From Paenibacillus monticola (GTDB taxonomy: Bacteria; Bacillota; Bacilli; Paenibacillales; Paenibacillaceae): DNA of 64,000 nt. The stretch is from NCBI RefSeq assembly GCF_009664975.1, contig NZ_WJXB01000016.1:1-64000 (forward strand), read 5' to 3'. The notes under the pieces are model-generated. The model had not been told where the DNA came from, did not search any database, and saw only the letters and a list, made by a program, of their open reading frames with translations. Of this stretch, positions 44,579 to 53,351 are shown one piece after another; the first letter of the stretch is position 1, and every line of letters begins with the position of its first letter. The translations under genes were made by a program, and so were the position numbers.

Positions 44579-45457
44579 ATGAGTACGTTGAAAATGCGTT
44601 ATACACTGACCCAGTCACAAAAAATGATGATTTTTGTCCTGTCGATGTCGCTTTATGGCTTGTCCAACATGTTTACGGAGCTGATTCCCAGTATCCAGCT
44701 GGGTCCTGTTGAGCTGTCTGTTGAATATTTCGCTTTCATTCCTTTGACATTGTGTATGCTATTTCATCCGTTGTATGCTGCTGTAGGAGCCGCTGTCGGC
44801 GAAATCATTTTCGGTGAATTAATGCTGGGCCAGTTCGGAGGACTTGGTGAACTCGAGAAGTTCATTACCTTTTCATTAGCGATGTATACAGCAGGGCGAA
44901 TGGTGTCTGATCCTAAGAATCGCAGGCAGGTCGGTGTAGCAGCTATGATCGGGGTAGCCATACACCAGTTCTTAAGCTCTGTTGTGGATATCGTCAAGGT
45001 GTGGGTTGGGGTTGAGGAACTGGAAGCGGTGAAAGGTTTGGCGGAGAGTATCGTCGTGATTGAGGGAGTGGGCTTTCTAAACGATGTGTTGTTCTCGGGT
45101 ATTTTGTTCGCACTGCTTCCCACCTTGTATCTGGTGCCGCGATTGTACGGGAAGATCGAGCCCTTACTTGGCATGAAGCCACGTGAACGGAATATGAAGT
45201 ATGCATCGGGTACCTGGCTGTCTCCAAAGTTGGTCATTGGCGGAATTCTGCTGGCTGCGGTCGCGTTGGGGGCAGAGCTTGTGTCGGAATCGGGCTGGAG
45301 CATCGGCGAATTTGAGTTGCCTTGGGCAGAATCCAATGAGGAAAGTATGATCTGGCTGAGCATGCTGGTTGCAGCAGTTGTTGCGGCTGTGGTAATAATC
45401 TCACTGCTTCGACGTGCGAAGCGCAAGGGACAGCAAGCGGGACAGCTGGATGCGTGA
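44579..45457 (+). CDS. ECF transporter S component (substrate-binding membrane protein)
   Basis: A 292-residue membrane protein heading a typical ECF operon. It has about seven hydrophobic segments, including MMIFVLSMSLYGLSNMFTEL, FIPLTLCMLFHPLYAAVGAA and LVIGGILLAAVALGAELVSE. The central part (VGAAVGEIIFGELMLGQFGG) resembles the small-residue-rich packing of S components. It is larger than most (about 180-200 residues). I do not recognise the substrate class; it does not read as BioY, ThiT, RibU, YkoE or CbiM. ATG 44579 follows AGGAGG by 10 bases. It overlaps the ATPase gene by 8 bp. Confidence 0.65.
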   Translation: MSTLKMRYTLTQSQKMMIFVLSMSLYGLSNMFTELIPSIQLGPVELSVEYFAFIPLTLCMLFHPLYAAVGAAVGEIIFGELMLGQFGGLGELEKFITFSLAMYTAGRMVSDPKNRRQVGVAAMIGVAIHQFLSSVVDIVKVWVGVEELEAVKGLAESIVVIEGVGFLNDVLFSGILFALLPTLYLVPRLYGKIEPLLGMKPRERNMKYASGTWLSPKLVIGGILLAAVALGAELVSESGWSIGEFELPWAESNEESMIWLSMLVAAVVAAVVIISLLRRAKRKGQQAGQLDA

Positions 45458-47201
45458 ACCGGTTCTTGAGCTAAAGGGAGTGACGTTTACGTATCCGGGG
45501 GCTGATCAGCCAGTGCTGCATAATGTATCAATGCGCCTAGTAGAAGGGGACTTCACAGCGGTTATCGGCAGCAACGGATCAGGGAAATCAACGCTCTGCA
45601 AATGCTTCAACGGTTTAATTCCACATTATTACAGTGGTGATTTCAGCGGGGAGGCGGTCATTTGCGGCCTGTCAAGTGAAGGGAGATCTGTTGCGGAGCT
45701 GTCCAGGCATATAGGCTACGTCTACCAGGATTTCGAGAATCAGCTGGTGCGACCCACGGTAATGGATGATGTATGCTTTACTCCGCTGAATTATGGCTTT
45801 GCTGATTATAAGGAGCGGGGCGAGCGGGCGCTGGCCCTGACAGGTCTTAGCGAGCTAAGAAATGAATTCATCTGGCAGCTTAGCGGCGGGCAGAAGCATC
45901 TGCTTGCTTTGGCCGGTGCACTCGCCATGGAGCCGGAGATTCTTGTCATCGACGAACCGGTGGCTCAGCTTGATCCGCAGCATGCGCGGCACATCTATGA
46001 GATCCTGCGACGTTTGAATGTGGAGTATGGCAAAACAATTGTGGTCATCGAGCATCATGCTGAATTTATTGCCGATTACTGCAGAAATGTCATCCTGATG
46101 GACAACGGCAGTATACGCTGGCAGAAGCCTGTTCGAGAAGCGATGTCTTCCGTGGATGAGCTGCTTGCGCTAGGCATATACCCGCCGGATGTAACACAGG
46201 CTGCCTGGATGCTACAGCCTGGTTTGCGGTTAGGTAGGTTATATCCCTTGAATGTTGGTGAAGGAAAAGCCTGCTTTATACATCGTGATAAGGAGGTTGT
46301 TCCTTCGGTGCTTTTTACCAATGAGGTGCATCTAGTGGAGAAGGAGAAAGAGATTGTCGTACAAATGAAAGACGTCCGGTTATCCTACCGTACGATTCAT
46401 CGAACAATGAATCCTGTTCTGAACGGAATTGGGCTTACGCTGCGGCGAGGCGAGTCTGTGGCCCTCATCGGCAACAATGGAGCGGGCAAGTCTTCGTTAA
46501 TGAAGCTGATAGCCGGTATGGTCAGACCCACGGAAGGTACGGTCAATGTAAAAGGAATTAAGGTAAATGGACTGCCACCTGAGCGCTTATCCGGAATAGT
46601 GGCTTATATATTCCAGAACCCAGAGGAGATGTTTATAGAGGACTCGGTGCGCAAAGAAATTGCTTATTACTTGAAAGCGCGGAGGCTAACAGATACAGAG
46701 GAGAGAGTAGAACAGATGCTGCATGCCTTTCGGCTTAGCGAGCTTGCGGAACAGGATGCTCGTCTGCTCAGCGGCGGCCAGCAGCGCAGGGTATCGCTGG
46801 CGATCGGAGCGGCCATTCGTCCTGCGGTCATGCTGCTGGACGAACCAACGGCCAATCTTGATATTTCAACCAAACAGGAAATGGTCAAGGTGCTGGAGAC
46901 ACTTCGCGGCCAGGTGGAGACGGTTGTGATTGCAACCCATGACATGCAGCTCGTGGCGGAATGGGCGAGTAGAATTATCGTTATGCACCAAGGGCGGATT
47001 ATTGCTGACGGCAGCAAGGACGAGATTTTCGCCGACGGGCAGCTTTTGCAGCGCGCCGGTCTGGCTCAGACTCCATTAATGGAGCTGAGTCAGATGCTGG
47101 GACTCCCCCATATTTGCAGCAGCCTGGAAGAGTTTACGCAGAACGTTGCACTTCAGAAGGAGGGACCCGTACATAGTGGATGCTGTCAAACGGGCGCTTG
47201 A
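45450..47201 (+). CDS. ECF transporter ATPase, two fused ABC domains
   Basis: A 583-residue cytosolic energising subunit with two ABC cassettes in one chain. Cassette 1 has GSNGSGKST, the signature LSGGQKHLLALAGAL and LVIDEPVAQLDPQ. Cassette 2 has GNNGAGKSS, LSGGQQRRVSLAIGAA and LLDEPTANLDIS. Most ECF modules use two separate ATPases (EcfA and EcfA'); the fused form is as in YkoD. The start ATG 45450 overlaps the S component stop (ATGCGTGA), indicating coupling. It is followed by EcfT with a 26-bp overlap. Confidence 0.92.
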   Translation: MREPVLELKGVTFTYPGADQPVLHNVSMRLVEGDFTAVIGSNGSGKSTLCKCFNGLIPHYYSGDFSGEAVICGLSSEGRSVAELSRHIGYVYQDFENQLVRPTVMDDVCFTPLNYGFADYKERGERALALTGLSELRNEFIWQLSGGQKHLLALAGALAMEPEILVIDEPVAQLDPQHARHIYEILRRLNVEYGKTIVVIEHHAEFIADYCRNVILMDNGSIRWQKPVREAMSSVDELLALGIYPPDVTQAAWMLQPGLRLGRLYPLNVGEGKACFIHRDKEVVPSVLFTNEVHLVEKEKEIVVQMKDVRLSYRTIHRTMNPVLNGIGLTLRRGESVALIGNNGAGKSSLMKLIAGMVRPTEGTVNVKGIKVNGLPPERLSGIVAYIFQNPEEMFIEDSVRKEIAYYLKARRLTDTEERVEQMLHAFRLSELAEQDARLLSGGQQRRVSLAIGAAIRPAVMLLDEPTANLDISTKQEMVKVLETLRGQVETVVIATHDMQLVAEWASRIIVMHQGRIIADGSKDEIFADGQLLQRAGLAQTPLMELSQMLGLPHICSSLEEFTQNVALQKEGPVHSGCCQTGA

Positions 47202-48009
47202 CCGTATATCTGTAGAGCAGATCAAGCTGGAGCTGCTCGGAACCGCTTATAACAGCAGTAGTACTTTTCTCGGAAAGCTGGACCCGCGCACATTGCTGGT
47301 ATGGTATTTATTTTTTGCCATCGTACCCTGGTTTGTATATAACAGAACAATCCTGCTGGGGATGTTTATCCTAATGGTCATAACTACTGTTCTATCGCGG
47401 GTCAGTCCGTATATTTTATTTATTCTATGTTTTGGCCTAATCAGCCAGATTGGGTGGTTATTCCTGTTGTCCCTCTTTTTCGGAGGGGGGATTGAATCAC
47501 TGCTGCCTATGTTGACACTCACACTTAAATTATCTGTAATCTCGCTGGCGAGCATTACTGTATTTTCCAGTCTTGACCCAGAACGGCTGAGTGATGGCCT
47601 GTCGTCGTTAGGTGTGCCGGATATGTTTGCTTTCAGCTTATCCTACGGCTATCGTATCTTACCTACCTTGCTGGAGGAGTTTCACCAAATCTTGCTTTCC
47701 TTCAGATTGAGAGGACAAAGACCGCTTAAGCACGGATGGTTGTATTGCAGAACAGCGGTGTATTACTTGCGGATTGTAGTGCTGGTATTTTATCCGCTGA
47801 TGCTGAACACGGCTAAACGGTCTCGGACAACTATAGAAGCGCTTGAGACTAGAGGCTTTAGTTATGCTCTAAACAACCCCAAGGTGAAGAAGCTCAAGCT
47901 CTCCTATTTATTAATGAAGTGGTCCGACTGGTTGTTTCTGTCAGGCTCTTGTCTTTATATCACCCTGCTGTTCTGGCTTGGGTATCTGCACCCTAACCTG
48001 CTCTATTAA
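47176..48009 (+). CDS. ECF transporter T component (EcfT)
   Basis: A 277-residue membrane scaffold subunit that links the ATPases to the S component. Hydrophobic segments lie in the N-terminal half (LLVWYLFFAIVPWFVYNRTI, SPYILFILCFGLISQIGWLF, LFFGG). Two coupling motifs of the ARG type appear as FRLRGQRPL (near residue 180) and ALETRGFSYAL. GTG 47176 is chosen because GAAGGAGGG lies about 10 bases upstream; the earlier in-frame ATG has no site. It closes the transporter set of S, A-A' and T. Confidence 0.88.
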   Translation: MDAVKRALDRISVEQIKLELLGTAYNSSSTFLGKLDPRTLLVWYLFFAIVPWFVYNRTILLGMFILMVITTVLSRVSPYILFILCFGLISQIGWLFLLSLFFGGGIESLLPMLTLTLKLSVISLASITVFSSLDPERLSDGLSSLGVPDMFAFSLSYGYRILPTLLEEFHQILLSFRLRGQRPLKHGWLYCRTAVYYLRIVVLVFYPLMLNTAKRSRTTIEALETRGFSYALNNPKVKKLKLSYLLMKWSDWLFLSGSCLYITLLFWLGYLHPNLLY

Positions 48010-48041
48010 CAGGCAAAGCTTAAAAGGAGACGAAACTAATC

Positions 48042-48827
48042 ATGAATATTGATTTGCATACCCATGGGAAACTGTCTAAGAAATCAGCTTTTTCCCCTGA
48101 TTATTTCCGGGAAATGATGTTGGAGGCCAAAGCAAATGGATTGCAGGCTCTGGCTTTGACAGAGCATTTTAATACCTCTAATTTCTTCGACATGTACGCA
48201 ACTCTTGATAGCATGTATCCGTATAACGGCCATTATTATGATGTTGACGGGCTCAAGCTGTTTCCAGGTATGGAGGTGGATATATTCGAGACGGGGCACA
48301 TCCTGCTGATCGGGCTTAAGGAGAACATTCTTGCTGTCCGAACTTTGCTAAGTGAGCATACCAGCGAAGGTCACTTTGTGCCCTTCAGCAACTTGCTTGA
48401 TCTGGCCGATTCGCATGACCTGTGGAAAATCGGAGCGCACCCGTTCCGGAGCTCCACGCCATTGCATCATTTGGACCCGAAGTTGCTAAAGCGGTTGGAT
48501 GCTTTTGATCTCAATGCTAAAGATATTTACATGCAGGGAACGGAAGCTTACACACAGCTGATTATGCCTTTTGCCGAAAAGCTGGATGTTCCGGTGATCG
48601 CTGGCAGTGACAGTCATCAATGCCTGCAGTACGGAAGTGTCTTGAATCGGCTGCATGATAGCTGCTCTACAGTAGAGGAGCTGAAGCAGGCCATCCGCCA
48701 GGGAAGCTATGAGATCGAAATTTCTCCCTGTCTGGAGACTAAAGTGAAGGCATCCGTCATGATGAAAAAGCTGTTGAAGCAGCTGCTGGGAGAGGCCCCG
48801 TCAAGGGAAGAGGCAGAGACCGAATAA
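48042..48827 (+). CDS. PHP-domain metal-dependent hydrolase
   Basis: A 261-residue cytosolic protein of the PHP superfamily. Metal-ligand motifs are visible in order: NIDLHTHGKLS (H-x-H), ALALTEHFNTSN, LFPGMEVDIFE, KIGAHPFR, and VIAGSDSHQ. Members hydrolyse phosphoesters, e.g. histidinol-phosphate or oligonucleotide-like substrates. It lies 32 bases after EcfT with AAAGGAGA before the ATG, so it belongs to the ECF operon and may process the imported compound. The substrate is unknown. Confidence 0.85.
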   Translation: MNIDLHTHGKLSKKSAFSPDYFREMMLEAKANGLQALALTEHFNTSNFFDMYATLDSMYPYNGHYYDVDGLKLFPGMEVDIFETGHILLIGLKENILAVRTLLSEHTSEGHFVPFSNLLDLADSHDLWKIGAHPFRSSTPLHHLDPKLLKRLDAFDLNAKDIYMQGTEAYTQLIMPFAEKLDVPVIAGSDSHQCLQYGSVLNRLHDSCSTVEELKQAIRQGSYEIEISPCLETKVKASVMMKKLLKQLLGEAPSREEAETE

Positions 48828-48846
48828 TGGGTTTAGTTGCACATCC

Positions 48847-48883
48847 AAACAACCTGCTGCCAATCGGCCGCAGGTTGTTTTAT
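48847..48883 (+). terminator. Terminator of the ECF operon
   Basis: AAACAACCTGC (48847-48857) pairs perfectly with GCAGGTTGTTT (48870-48880), followed by a T-rich tract. Confidence 0.85.
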
Positions 48884-48929
48884 TTGGATTCTCTCAACGG
48901 GTTACTTCGTTGCATGAGATGATCATTAT

Positions 48930-49145
48930 TCACTTGTTATTTTTAGGAATGACGCGTGTCGGTCTCACTACCCAGTTATCACGCTTCATCGGTTTTACGG
49001 TATCCGTTCGGGGATTCGGAATTTCAATCGTAGCCTCAGTTGTATCCGGTTCCGCTGCAGCTGTTGCTTCTGTGCCCGCAACGTCCTTTTTCACCAGACC
49101 ACGTCCATTATGTTTACCTTTGTTCCATACTTTGTCCTTGCTCAT
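48930..49145 (-). CDS. Small basic hypothetical protein
   Basis: A 71-residue hydrophilic protein: MSKDKVWNKGKHNGRGLVKK at the start, an Ala/Thr/Glu-rich middle and a basic Pro-containing end (VKPMKRDNWVVRPTRVIPKN). ATG 49145 has GGAGTG 7 bases upstream. No known domain; it is probably disordered. The opposite strand here is also open but has no ribosome site and no protein-like composition. Confidence 0.6.
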   Translation of the reverse strand: MSKDKVWNKGKHNGRGLVKKDVAGTEATAAAEPDTTEATIEIPNPRTDTVKPMKRDNWVVRPTRVIPKNNK

Positions 49146-49313
49146 TCTTTACACTCCATTTCTATATCCATATTTATAAACCATATCACACTAAGGATCA
49201 CGAACACAATTTAAGATGCACAAATAATTCAACTTTACAAGTTATAAAGGATACTGGAGTTTCCAAATGGTGATAGCTATAATAGTACTGATATTGAAAG
49301 GAGAGTCCCTATT

Positions 49314-50153
49314 ATGGCTATTAAGATTATTACTGACAGCGGTTCTGATCTACCCCTTGAATACATGGAGAAATATAATATTTCGGTGATCCATCTGCCA
49401 GTTCATTTTCAACATGAGCTGATGCCGGAAGATACAGATGCAGAGAGTTTTTATGCTAAAATGCGCGAATCCAAGGAATTGCCTACTACAGCCAGTCCAA
49501 GTCCAATGGTATTTCTGGAGAAGTTCATAGAAGTGGAAGCAGGCACTGACATTATGGTCATCTGCATGTCCGCGAATATCAGCAGTACTTATCAGGCTGC
49601 GAGGATTGCTATGGAAATGTATAAAGACGAAGGACATACCAATGCGATTGAAGTTATAGATTCCAAGAATTTCTCCGGAGGGCTATCGCTGATTGTTGCT
49701 ATGGCGGGCAAGTGGTCTCTGACCTGCTCAAGTCTGCTGGAACTGAAAGAGAAGGTAGTTCGACAAAGCGAAGAGGTACAAGCTTATTTTACGTTGGACA
49801 CACTAGAGAACGTGATTAAGGGCGGACGGCTAAGCCGATTGTCGGGTGCGGTTGCTTCGGTGCTCAATATCAAGTTGCTGCTTAAGATCAGCGATGAGGG
49901 AACAGTAGAGGTAGTGGAGAAGACACGCGGACTTCCGAAAGCTCTAACCCGTCTGCTGGCCCGTCTCGAAGAGAAGCAACATGATTATGAAAAGGCTGTT
50001 GTCGCTATCGTGCATAGCAATTGCGAGAAGCTGGCCTTGGAGATCAAGGAACGGATTCTCGAGAAATACCCCTTCAAGGAGGTTGTCTTCTCCAATATGG
50101 GTCCGATTATGGGCACTTATGCCGGTGAAGGCGGAATTGGGGTAGCATTTTAG
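49314..50153 (+). CDS. DegV-family fatty-acid-binding protein
   Basis: A 279-residue cytosolic protein of the DegV family, which bind fatty acids and can act as FakB subunits that present them to the kinase FakA. The N-terminal IKIITDSGSDLPLEYMEKYN, then TTASPSPMVFLEKF with the conserved TSxPS-like motif, ISSTYQAARIA, and LDTLENVIKGGRLSR are diagnostic. The C-terminus ends MGPIMGTYAGEGGIGVAF. AAAGGAGAG precedes the ATG. It stands alone with its own terminator. Confidence 0.9.
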   Translation: MAIKIITDSGSDLPLEYMEKYNISVIHLPVHFQHELMPEDTDAESFYAKMRESKELPTTASPSPMVFLEKFIEVEAGTDIMVICMSANISSTYQAARIAMEMYKDEGHTNAIEVIDSKNFSGGLSLIVAMAGKWSLTCSSLLELKEKVVRQSEEVQAYFTLDTLENVIKGGRLSRLSGAVASVLNIKLLLKISDEGTVEVVEKTRGLPKALTRLLARLEEKQHDYEKAVVAIVHSNCEKLALEIKERILEKYPFKEVVFSNMGPIMGTYAGEGGIGVAF

Positions 50154-50172
50154 CAGTCATTTGTGGAGCATT

Positions 50173-50207
50173 CGTACATGGGACCCGTTCCTATGTGCGA
50201 TTTTTTT
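50173..50207 (+). terminator. Terminator after degV-type gene
   Basis: CGTACATGGGA (50173-50183) pairs with TCCTATGTGCG (50189-50199, one mismatch), followed by eight T. Confidence 0.7.
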
Positions 50208-50297
50208 TGGGATGGCAGCATTATTTAGTTAATCTTTAGATTCTGTTTAGGTTGGGTTCAGAATGTTAAGATATAGTAAGACACTGGGGGGATGACC

Positions 50298-51002
50298 ATG
50301 TACACCATTTTGATCGCTGACGATGAGTCGGAGATTGTCGAACTGCTGCAGTTATATCTGGAGAAAGAATATACCATTCTGGAAGCGAACAGTGGAACAC
50401 AGGCTCTGAAGCTGATCCAAAATAATAAAATAGATCTGGCTATTCTCGATATTATGATGCCTGGTATGGATGGGCTGCAATTATTGAAAAGGATCCGCGA
50501 GCAATATCAGTTTCCGGTGCTGTTTCTATCTGCGAAAAGTCAGCATCACGACAAGATCCTGGGTCTTGAGCTTGGAGCGGATGATTATATTTCCAAACCG
50601 TTTAATCCACTGGAAATTGTGGCTCGTGTAGGGGCAATGTTGCGGCGGGTTTACCATTTCGATGCCCCGGTGGTTGAAGAGAAGCAGAGTGAGCAGCTTG
50701 TACTCGGCCATTTAATGCTGGATCGGAGCCAATGTCTGCTGTACCGTTCAGGTCAGCCAGTGGCCCTTACCTCCACGGAATACAAAATTCTGGAGTTATT
50801 GATGGAACAGCCAGGGCGTGTCTTTACCCGCAAACGAATTTATGAGGCGGTCTGGGAGGATTTTTACGTGTATGAAGACAATAGTATTATGGTGCATATC
50901 AGCAATATCCGAGAGAAGATCGAACAGGACTCTAAAAAGCCACAATATTTGAGAACTATTCGAGGATTGGGGTACAAAATTGAAGCGCCTGTGGAGAACT
51001 AG
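50298..51002 (+). CDS. Response regulator, OmpR family
   Basis: A 234-residue regulator. The receiver has ILIADDESEIVELLQLYL, the Asp in LAILDIMMPGMDG and the Lys in YISKPFNPLEIVARV. The winged helix has LTSTEYKILELLMEQPGRVF, YEAVWEDF and LRTIRGLGYKIE. ATG 50298 is favoured over 50292 because the GGGGGG site (50286-50291) then sits at a normal distance. The kinase gene starts inside its 3' end. It resembles regulators of cell-envelope genes, but the target is unknown. Confidence 0.9.
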   Translation: MYTILIADDESEIVELLQLYLEKEYTILEANSGTQALKLIQNNKIDLAILDIMMPGMDGLQLLKRIREQYQFPVLFLSAKSQHHDKILGLELGADDYISKPFNPLEIVARVGAMLRRVYHFDAPVVEEKQSEQLVLGHLMLDRSQCLLYRSGQPVALTSTEYKILELLMEQPGRVFTRKRIYEAVWEDFYVYEDNSIMVHISNIREKIEQDSKKPQYLRTIRGLGYKIEAPVEN

Positions 51003-52395
51003 GGAAAAGCGGCCGCTGCAAACGTCATTTACTTTGGATTTTATGCTCTTTATGTTTATCCTGTTGGTTCTTGCGCTTGGGGTATACTTATTTGTCAGTC
51101 TGGATGTGACCCATACGTTCGCAAAGTATCGGATAGCGGACCCGGATCTGAAGGTTGAAGCCAACGCGTATATGGAAGATCCGGACAACGGAATTGAAAG
51201 CAAACGGCTCCTGCAAAGTGGTGGGTGGCTGGAAATATTGGATAACGAGCGAAAGGTCATCAAGGTTGTGGGAGAGAAGCTGGACTTAGTGAGTCAGTAT
51301 AGTGATGATGACTTATTCATTGGGCTGGAGAACCGCTCTCAACAGACTTATTTCTATTCGCTGGCCCATTTTCCGGACAATGCTGCTGGCTGGCTGTTGC
51401 TGAAAATACCCCGTGAAAAAATTGATGTCTCCATTAATAGCGACCCGTTGATTTCTTATCTGAAACATCCAGTTTCCTTCTATGTCCTGCTTGCAATCTG
51501 GCTGATGTTGTTGCTTATATTTGTATACAGCTATTGGATGGCCCGGCGAATCAGGAAACCGCTGCGTATTATTACGCAAGGTCTCAATCAGATGACCAGA
51601 GGGAAATACAATACTCGTATTACCCTATATGCAGAGGAGGAATTCGTTCAAATTGGCGATACCTTCAACTACATGGCTGACGTGATTGAGAGAACAGCGG
51701 AAGAGAAGCGCCAAGCGGAGGAGAGTAAGCAACGTCTCATGGTAGATCTTTCGCATGACCTGAAGACACCGATTACGAGTATTCAAGGATATGCGCAAGC
51801 GCTGATGGAAGGCCGTGGCGAGGATGAAGAACGTCAGAAACGTTATTTAACCTACATCTATAACAAATCCGCTCAGGTCACCAAGCTTATCCAAAATATC
51901 TTGGACCTGCTGAAGATAGATTCGCCTGACTTTATGCTGCATATGAAACGGCAAGACCTGAGTGAATTCATGCGGGAAATTATCGCAGATACTTATGGGG
52001 AGATTGAACAAAAAGATTTTGTGCTGCAATTCCTTGCTCCTGATGAGGGCGTGTATGCAAGCTACGACTCAGAGCTGCTCTCCAGTGTGGTAAATAATCT
52101 GATCTCCAATGCCCTAACCTATAATCCGCCAGGGACGCAACTGCGAGTGGAGGTCATACCTTCAGATGACGATGTTGTCATAGAAATTGCCGATACGGGA
52201 ATCGGAATTCCTGAGGAGTTATGGTCCACGATATTTGATCCGTTCGTTCGTGGGGATAAAGCGCGGTCTGCGTCCGGTGGGACAGGGCTAGGCTTATCGA
52301 TTGCTATGAAGAACATGGAGAAAATGGGCGGTACGCTTCAACTCAACAAGCGGGATAAGGAAGCAACGGTATTTACGATTCGAATTCCAATATAG
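50980..52395 (+). CDS. Sensor histidine kinase
   Basis: A 471-residue membrane kinase. A basic N-terminus (MKRLWRTREKRP) is followed by helix 1 (about 20-42), an extracytoplasmic domain of about 120 residues, helix 2 (about 166-188) and HAMP (RIRKPLRIITQGLNQMTRG). HisKA has LMVDLSHDLKTPITSIQGYA, and the ATPase has SVVNNLISNALTYNPPGTQ, ADTGIGIPEELW and SGGTGLGLSIAMKNMEKMGG. The TTG start at 50980 overlaps the regulator gene by 23 bp; the only downstream Met codons lie within the first membrane helix. Confidence 0.88.
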   Translation: MKRLWRTREKRPLQTSFTLDFMLFMFILLVLALGVYLFVSLDVTHTFAKYRIADPDLKVEANAYMEDPDNGIESKRLLQSGGWLEILDNERKVIKVVGEKLDLVSQYSDDDLFIGLENRSQQTYFYSLAHFPDNAAGWLLLKIPREKIDVSINSDPLISYLKHPVSFYVLLAIWLMLLLIFVYSYWMARRIRKPLRIITQGLNQMTRGKYNTRITLYAEEEFVQIGDTFNYMADVIERTAEEKRQAEESKQRLMVDLSHDLKTPITSIQGYAQALMEGRGEDEERQKRYLTYIYNKSAQVTKLIQNILDLLKIDSPDFMLHMKRQDLSEFMREIIADTYGEIEQKDFVLQFLAPDEGVYASYDSELLSSVVNNLISNALTYNPPGTQLRVEVIPSDDDVVIEIADTGIGIPEELWSTIFDPFVRGDKARSASGGTGLGLSIAMKNMEKMGGTLQLNKRDKEATVFTIRIPI

Positions 52396-52483
52396 AAGGA
52401 TTGGTCTGGGTCTAGGTGCTTGTGAATCTAGTGCTTGGTGTATTAATGTATATGTAGATCCAATAGCTTAAAGGGGGATTCAT

Positions 52484-52831
52484 ATGGAACGGGAAATTCA
52501 AAAAGGTCTGGTTGATATTTCCGATGGTGTTGTTTCGTCCATTGTAGGGCGTGTGGTACTGGAAACGCCAGGAATCGCGGGAATGTCCGGAAGCAACATT
52601 ACTAAAGGGTGGGCTCAGCGCCTCAGCGGTAGAAATGTATCCAAAGGTTTATCTGTCGAGGTCAAAGAGGTAGACGTTGCCATTGATCTGCGGGTTATTG
52701 TAAACTATGGCTGTGTCATTCAAGAGGTGTGTTACATTCTGCAGCAGAATGTACGCAATGCGGTGGAGACCATGATGGGTCTGTCTTTGGTTGCTGTGAA
52801 CGTTAAGGTTGAGAAAGTGGCTATTCCATAA
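52484..52831 (+). CDS. Asp23/Gls24-family envelope stress protein
   Basis: A 115-residue Asp23 family protein: VDISDGVVSSIVGRVVLETP, GIAGMS, then VSKGLSVEVKEVDVAIDLRV and VNYGCVIQEVCYILQQNVRN. Members assemble at the membrane or affect cell-wall metabolism. AAAGGGGGATT precedes ATG. It follows the two-component system by 88 bases with no obvious terminator between, so it may be a target or a co-transcribed gene. Length and motif order are normal. Confidence 0.9.
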   Translation: MEREIQKGLVDISDGVVSSIVGRVVLETPGIAGMSGSNITKGWAQRLSGRNVSKGLSVEVKEVDVAIDLRVIVNYGCVIQEVCYILQQNVRNAVETMMGLSLVAVNVKVEKVAIP

Positions 52832-52912
52832 GCGGGTTGCCTTTAAGTAGGCACCGTGGCATAGGCTTCTGCATAGAATGGAGTAAATTCATTTACGGAG
52901 GTCAGAACAACG

Positions 52913-53275
52913 ATGTCGACATATTACACTGGGCAGCCAGAGACTGTTATTTATCAAGCCGATCCTGCTGTGATCCAGCACCTGCACGGTGTCCGTGAAT
53001 CCCTGCATCATTCCTGCAAGCCATATCTCAACCATAAAGTGAAGGTACAAACGGTGGAAGGGCAAGTCCATGAAGGAGTAATCGCCGGCGTAGATAACAA
53101 GCATCTGTATTTAAGCATGAAGGTTACCACAGAAATGGCTCGTGGATATTATAACCCTTATTATAAGCCGTATCCTACTCCCTACCCAGGCGGCCCATAC
53201 CCGGGCTCTCCGTATAATAACAACGTTATTTTGCCGCTTGTGCTATTCGAATTGTTGGCAATCTCTTTAATCTAA
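52913..53275 (+). CDS. LSm/SH3-like small protein with Pro/Tyr-rich segment and hydrophobic tail
   Basis: A 120-residue protein. The central part, LNHKVKVQTVEGQVHEGVIA and GVDNKHLYLSM, reads as a small SH3/LSm-like barrel. A PYYKPYPTPYPGGPYPGSPY segment follows, and the protein ends in the hydrophobic tail VILPLVLFELLAISLI. The 75-residue protein at 62969 has the same order of barrel, short Tyr/Pro linker and LxxLLAIxLI tail, so the two are paralogues. The role is unknown; a spore or envelope location is conceivable. ATG 52913 follows ACGGAGG. Confidence 0.65.
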   Translation: MSTYYTGQPETVIYQADPAVIQHLHGVRESLHHSCKPYLNHKVKVQTVEGQVHEGVIAGVDNKHLYLSMKVTTEMARGYYNPYYKPYPTPYPGGPYPGSPYNNNVILPLVLFELLAISLI

Positions 53276-53280
53276 AGCGA

Positions 53281-53320
53281 AAAGAGGATGTCCCGATGTA
53301 GCTGGGGGTATCCTCTTTTC
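53281..53320 (+). terminator. Terminator hairpin
   Basis: AAAAGAGGAT (53281-53290) pairs with ATCCTCTTTT (53311-53320). Confidence 0.8.
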
Positions 53321-53351
53321 TTGCACGAGTATGACAACTTGGAGGCGACAT

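Noticed and set aside
44764..45426. 220-codon minus-strand frame opposite the ECF S component
   Set aside because: Antisense shadow; Ser/Thr/Pro-rich product without homology that I recognise.
48910..49179. 89-codon plus-strand frame
   Set aside because: No ribosome site and non-protein-like composition; the minus-strand gene 48930-49145 has a proper site and start.
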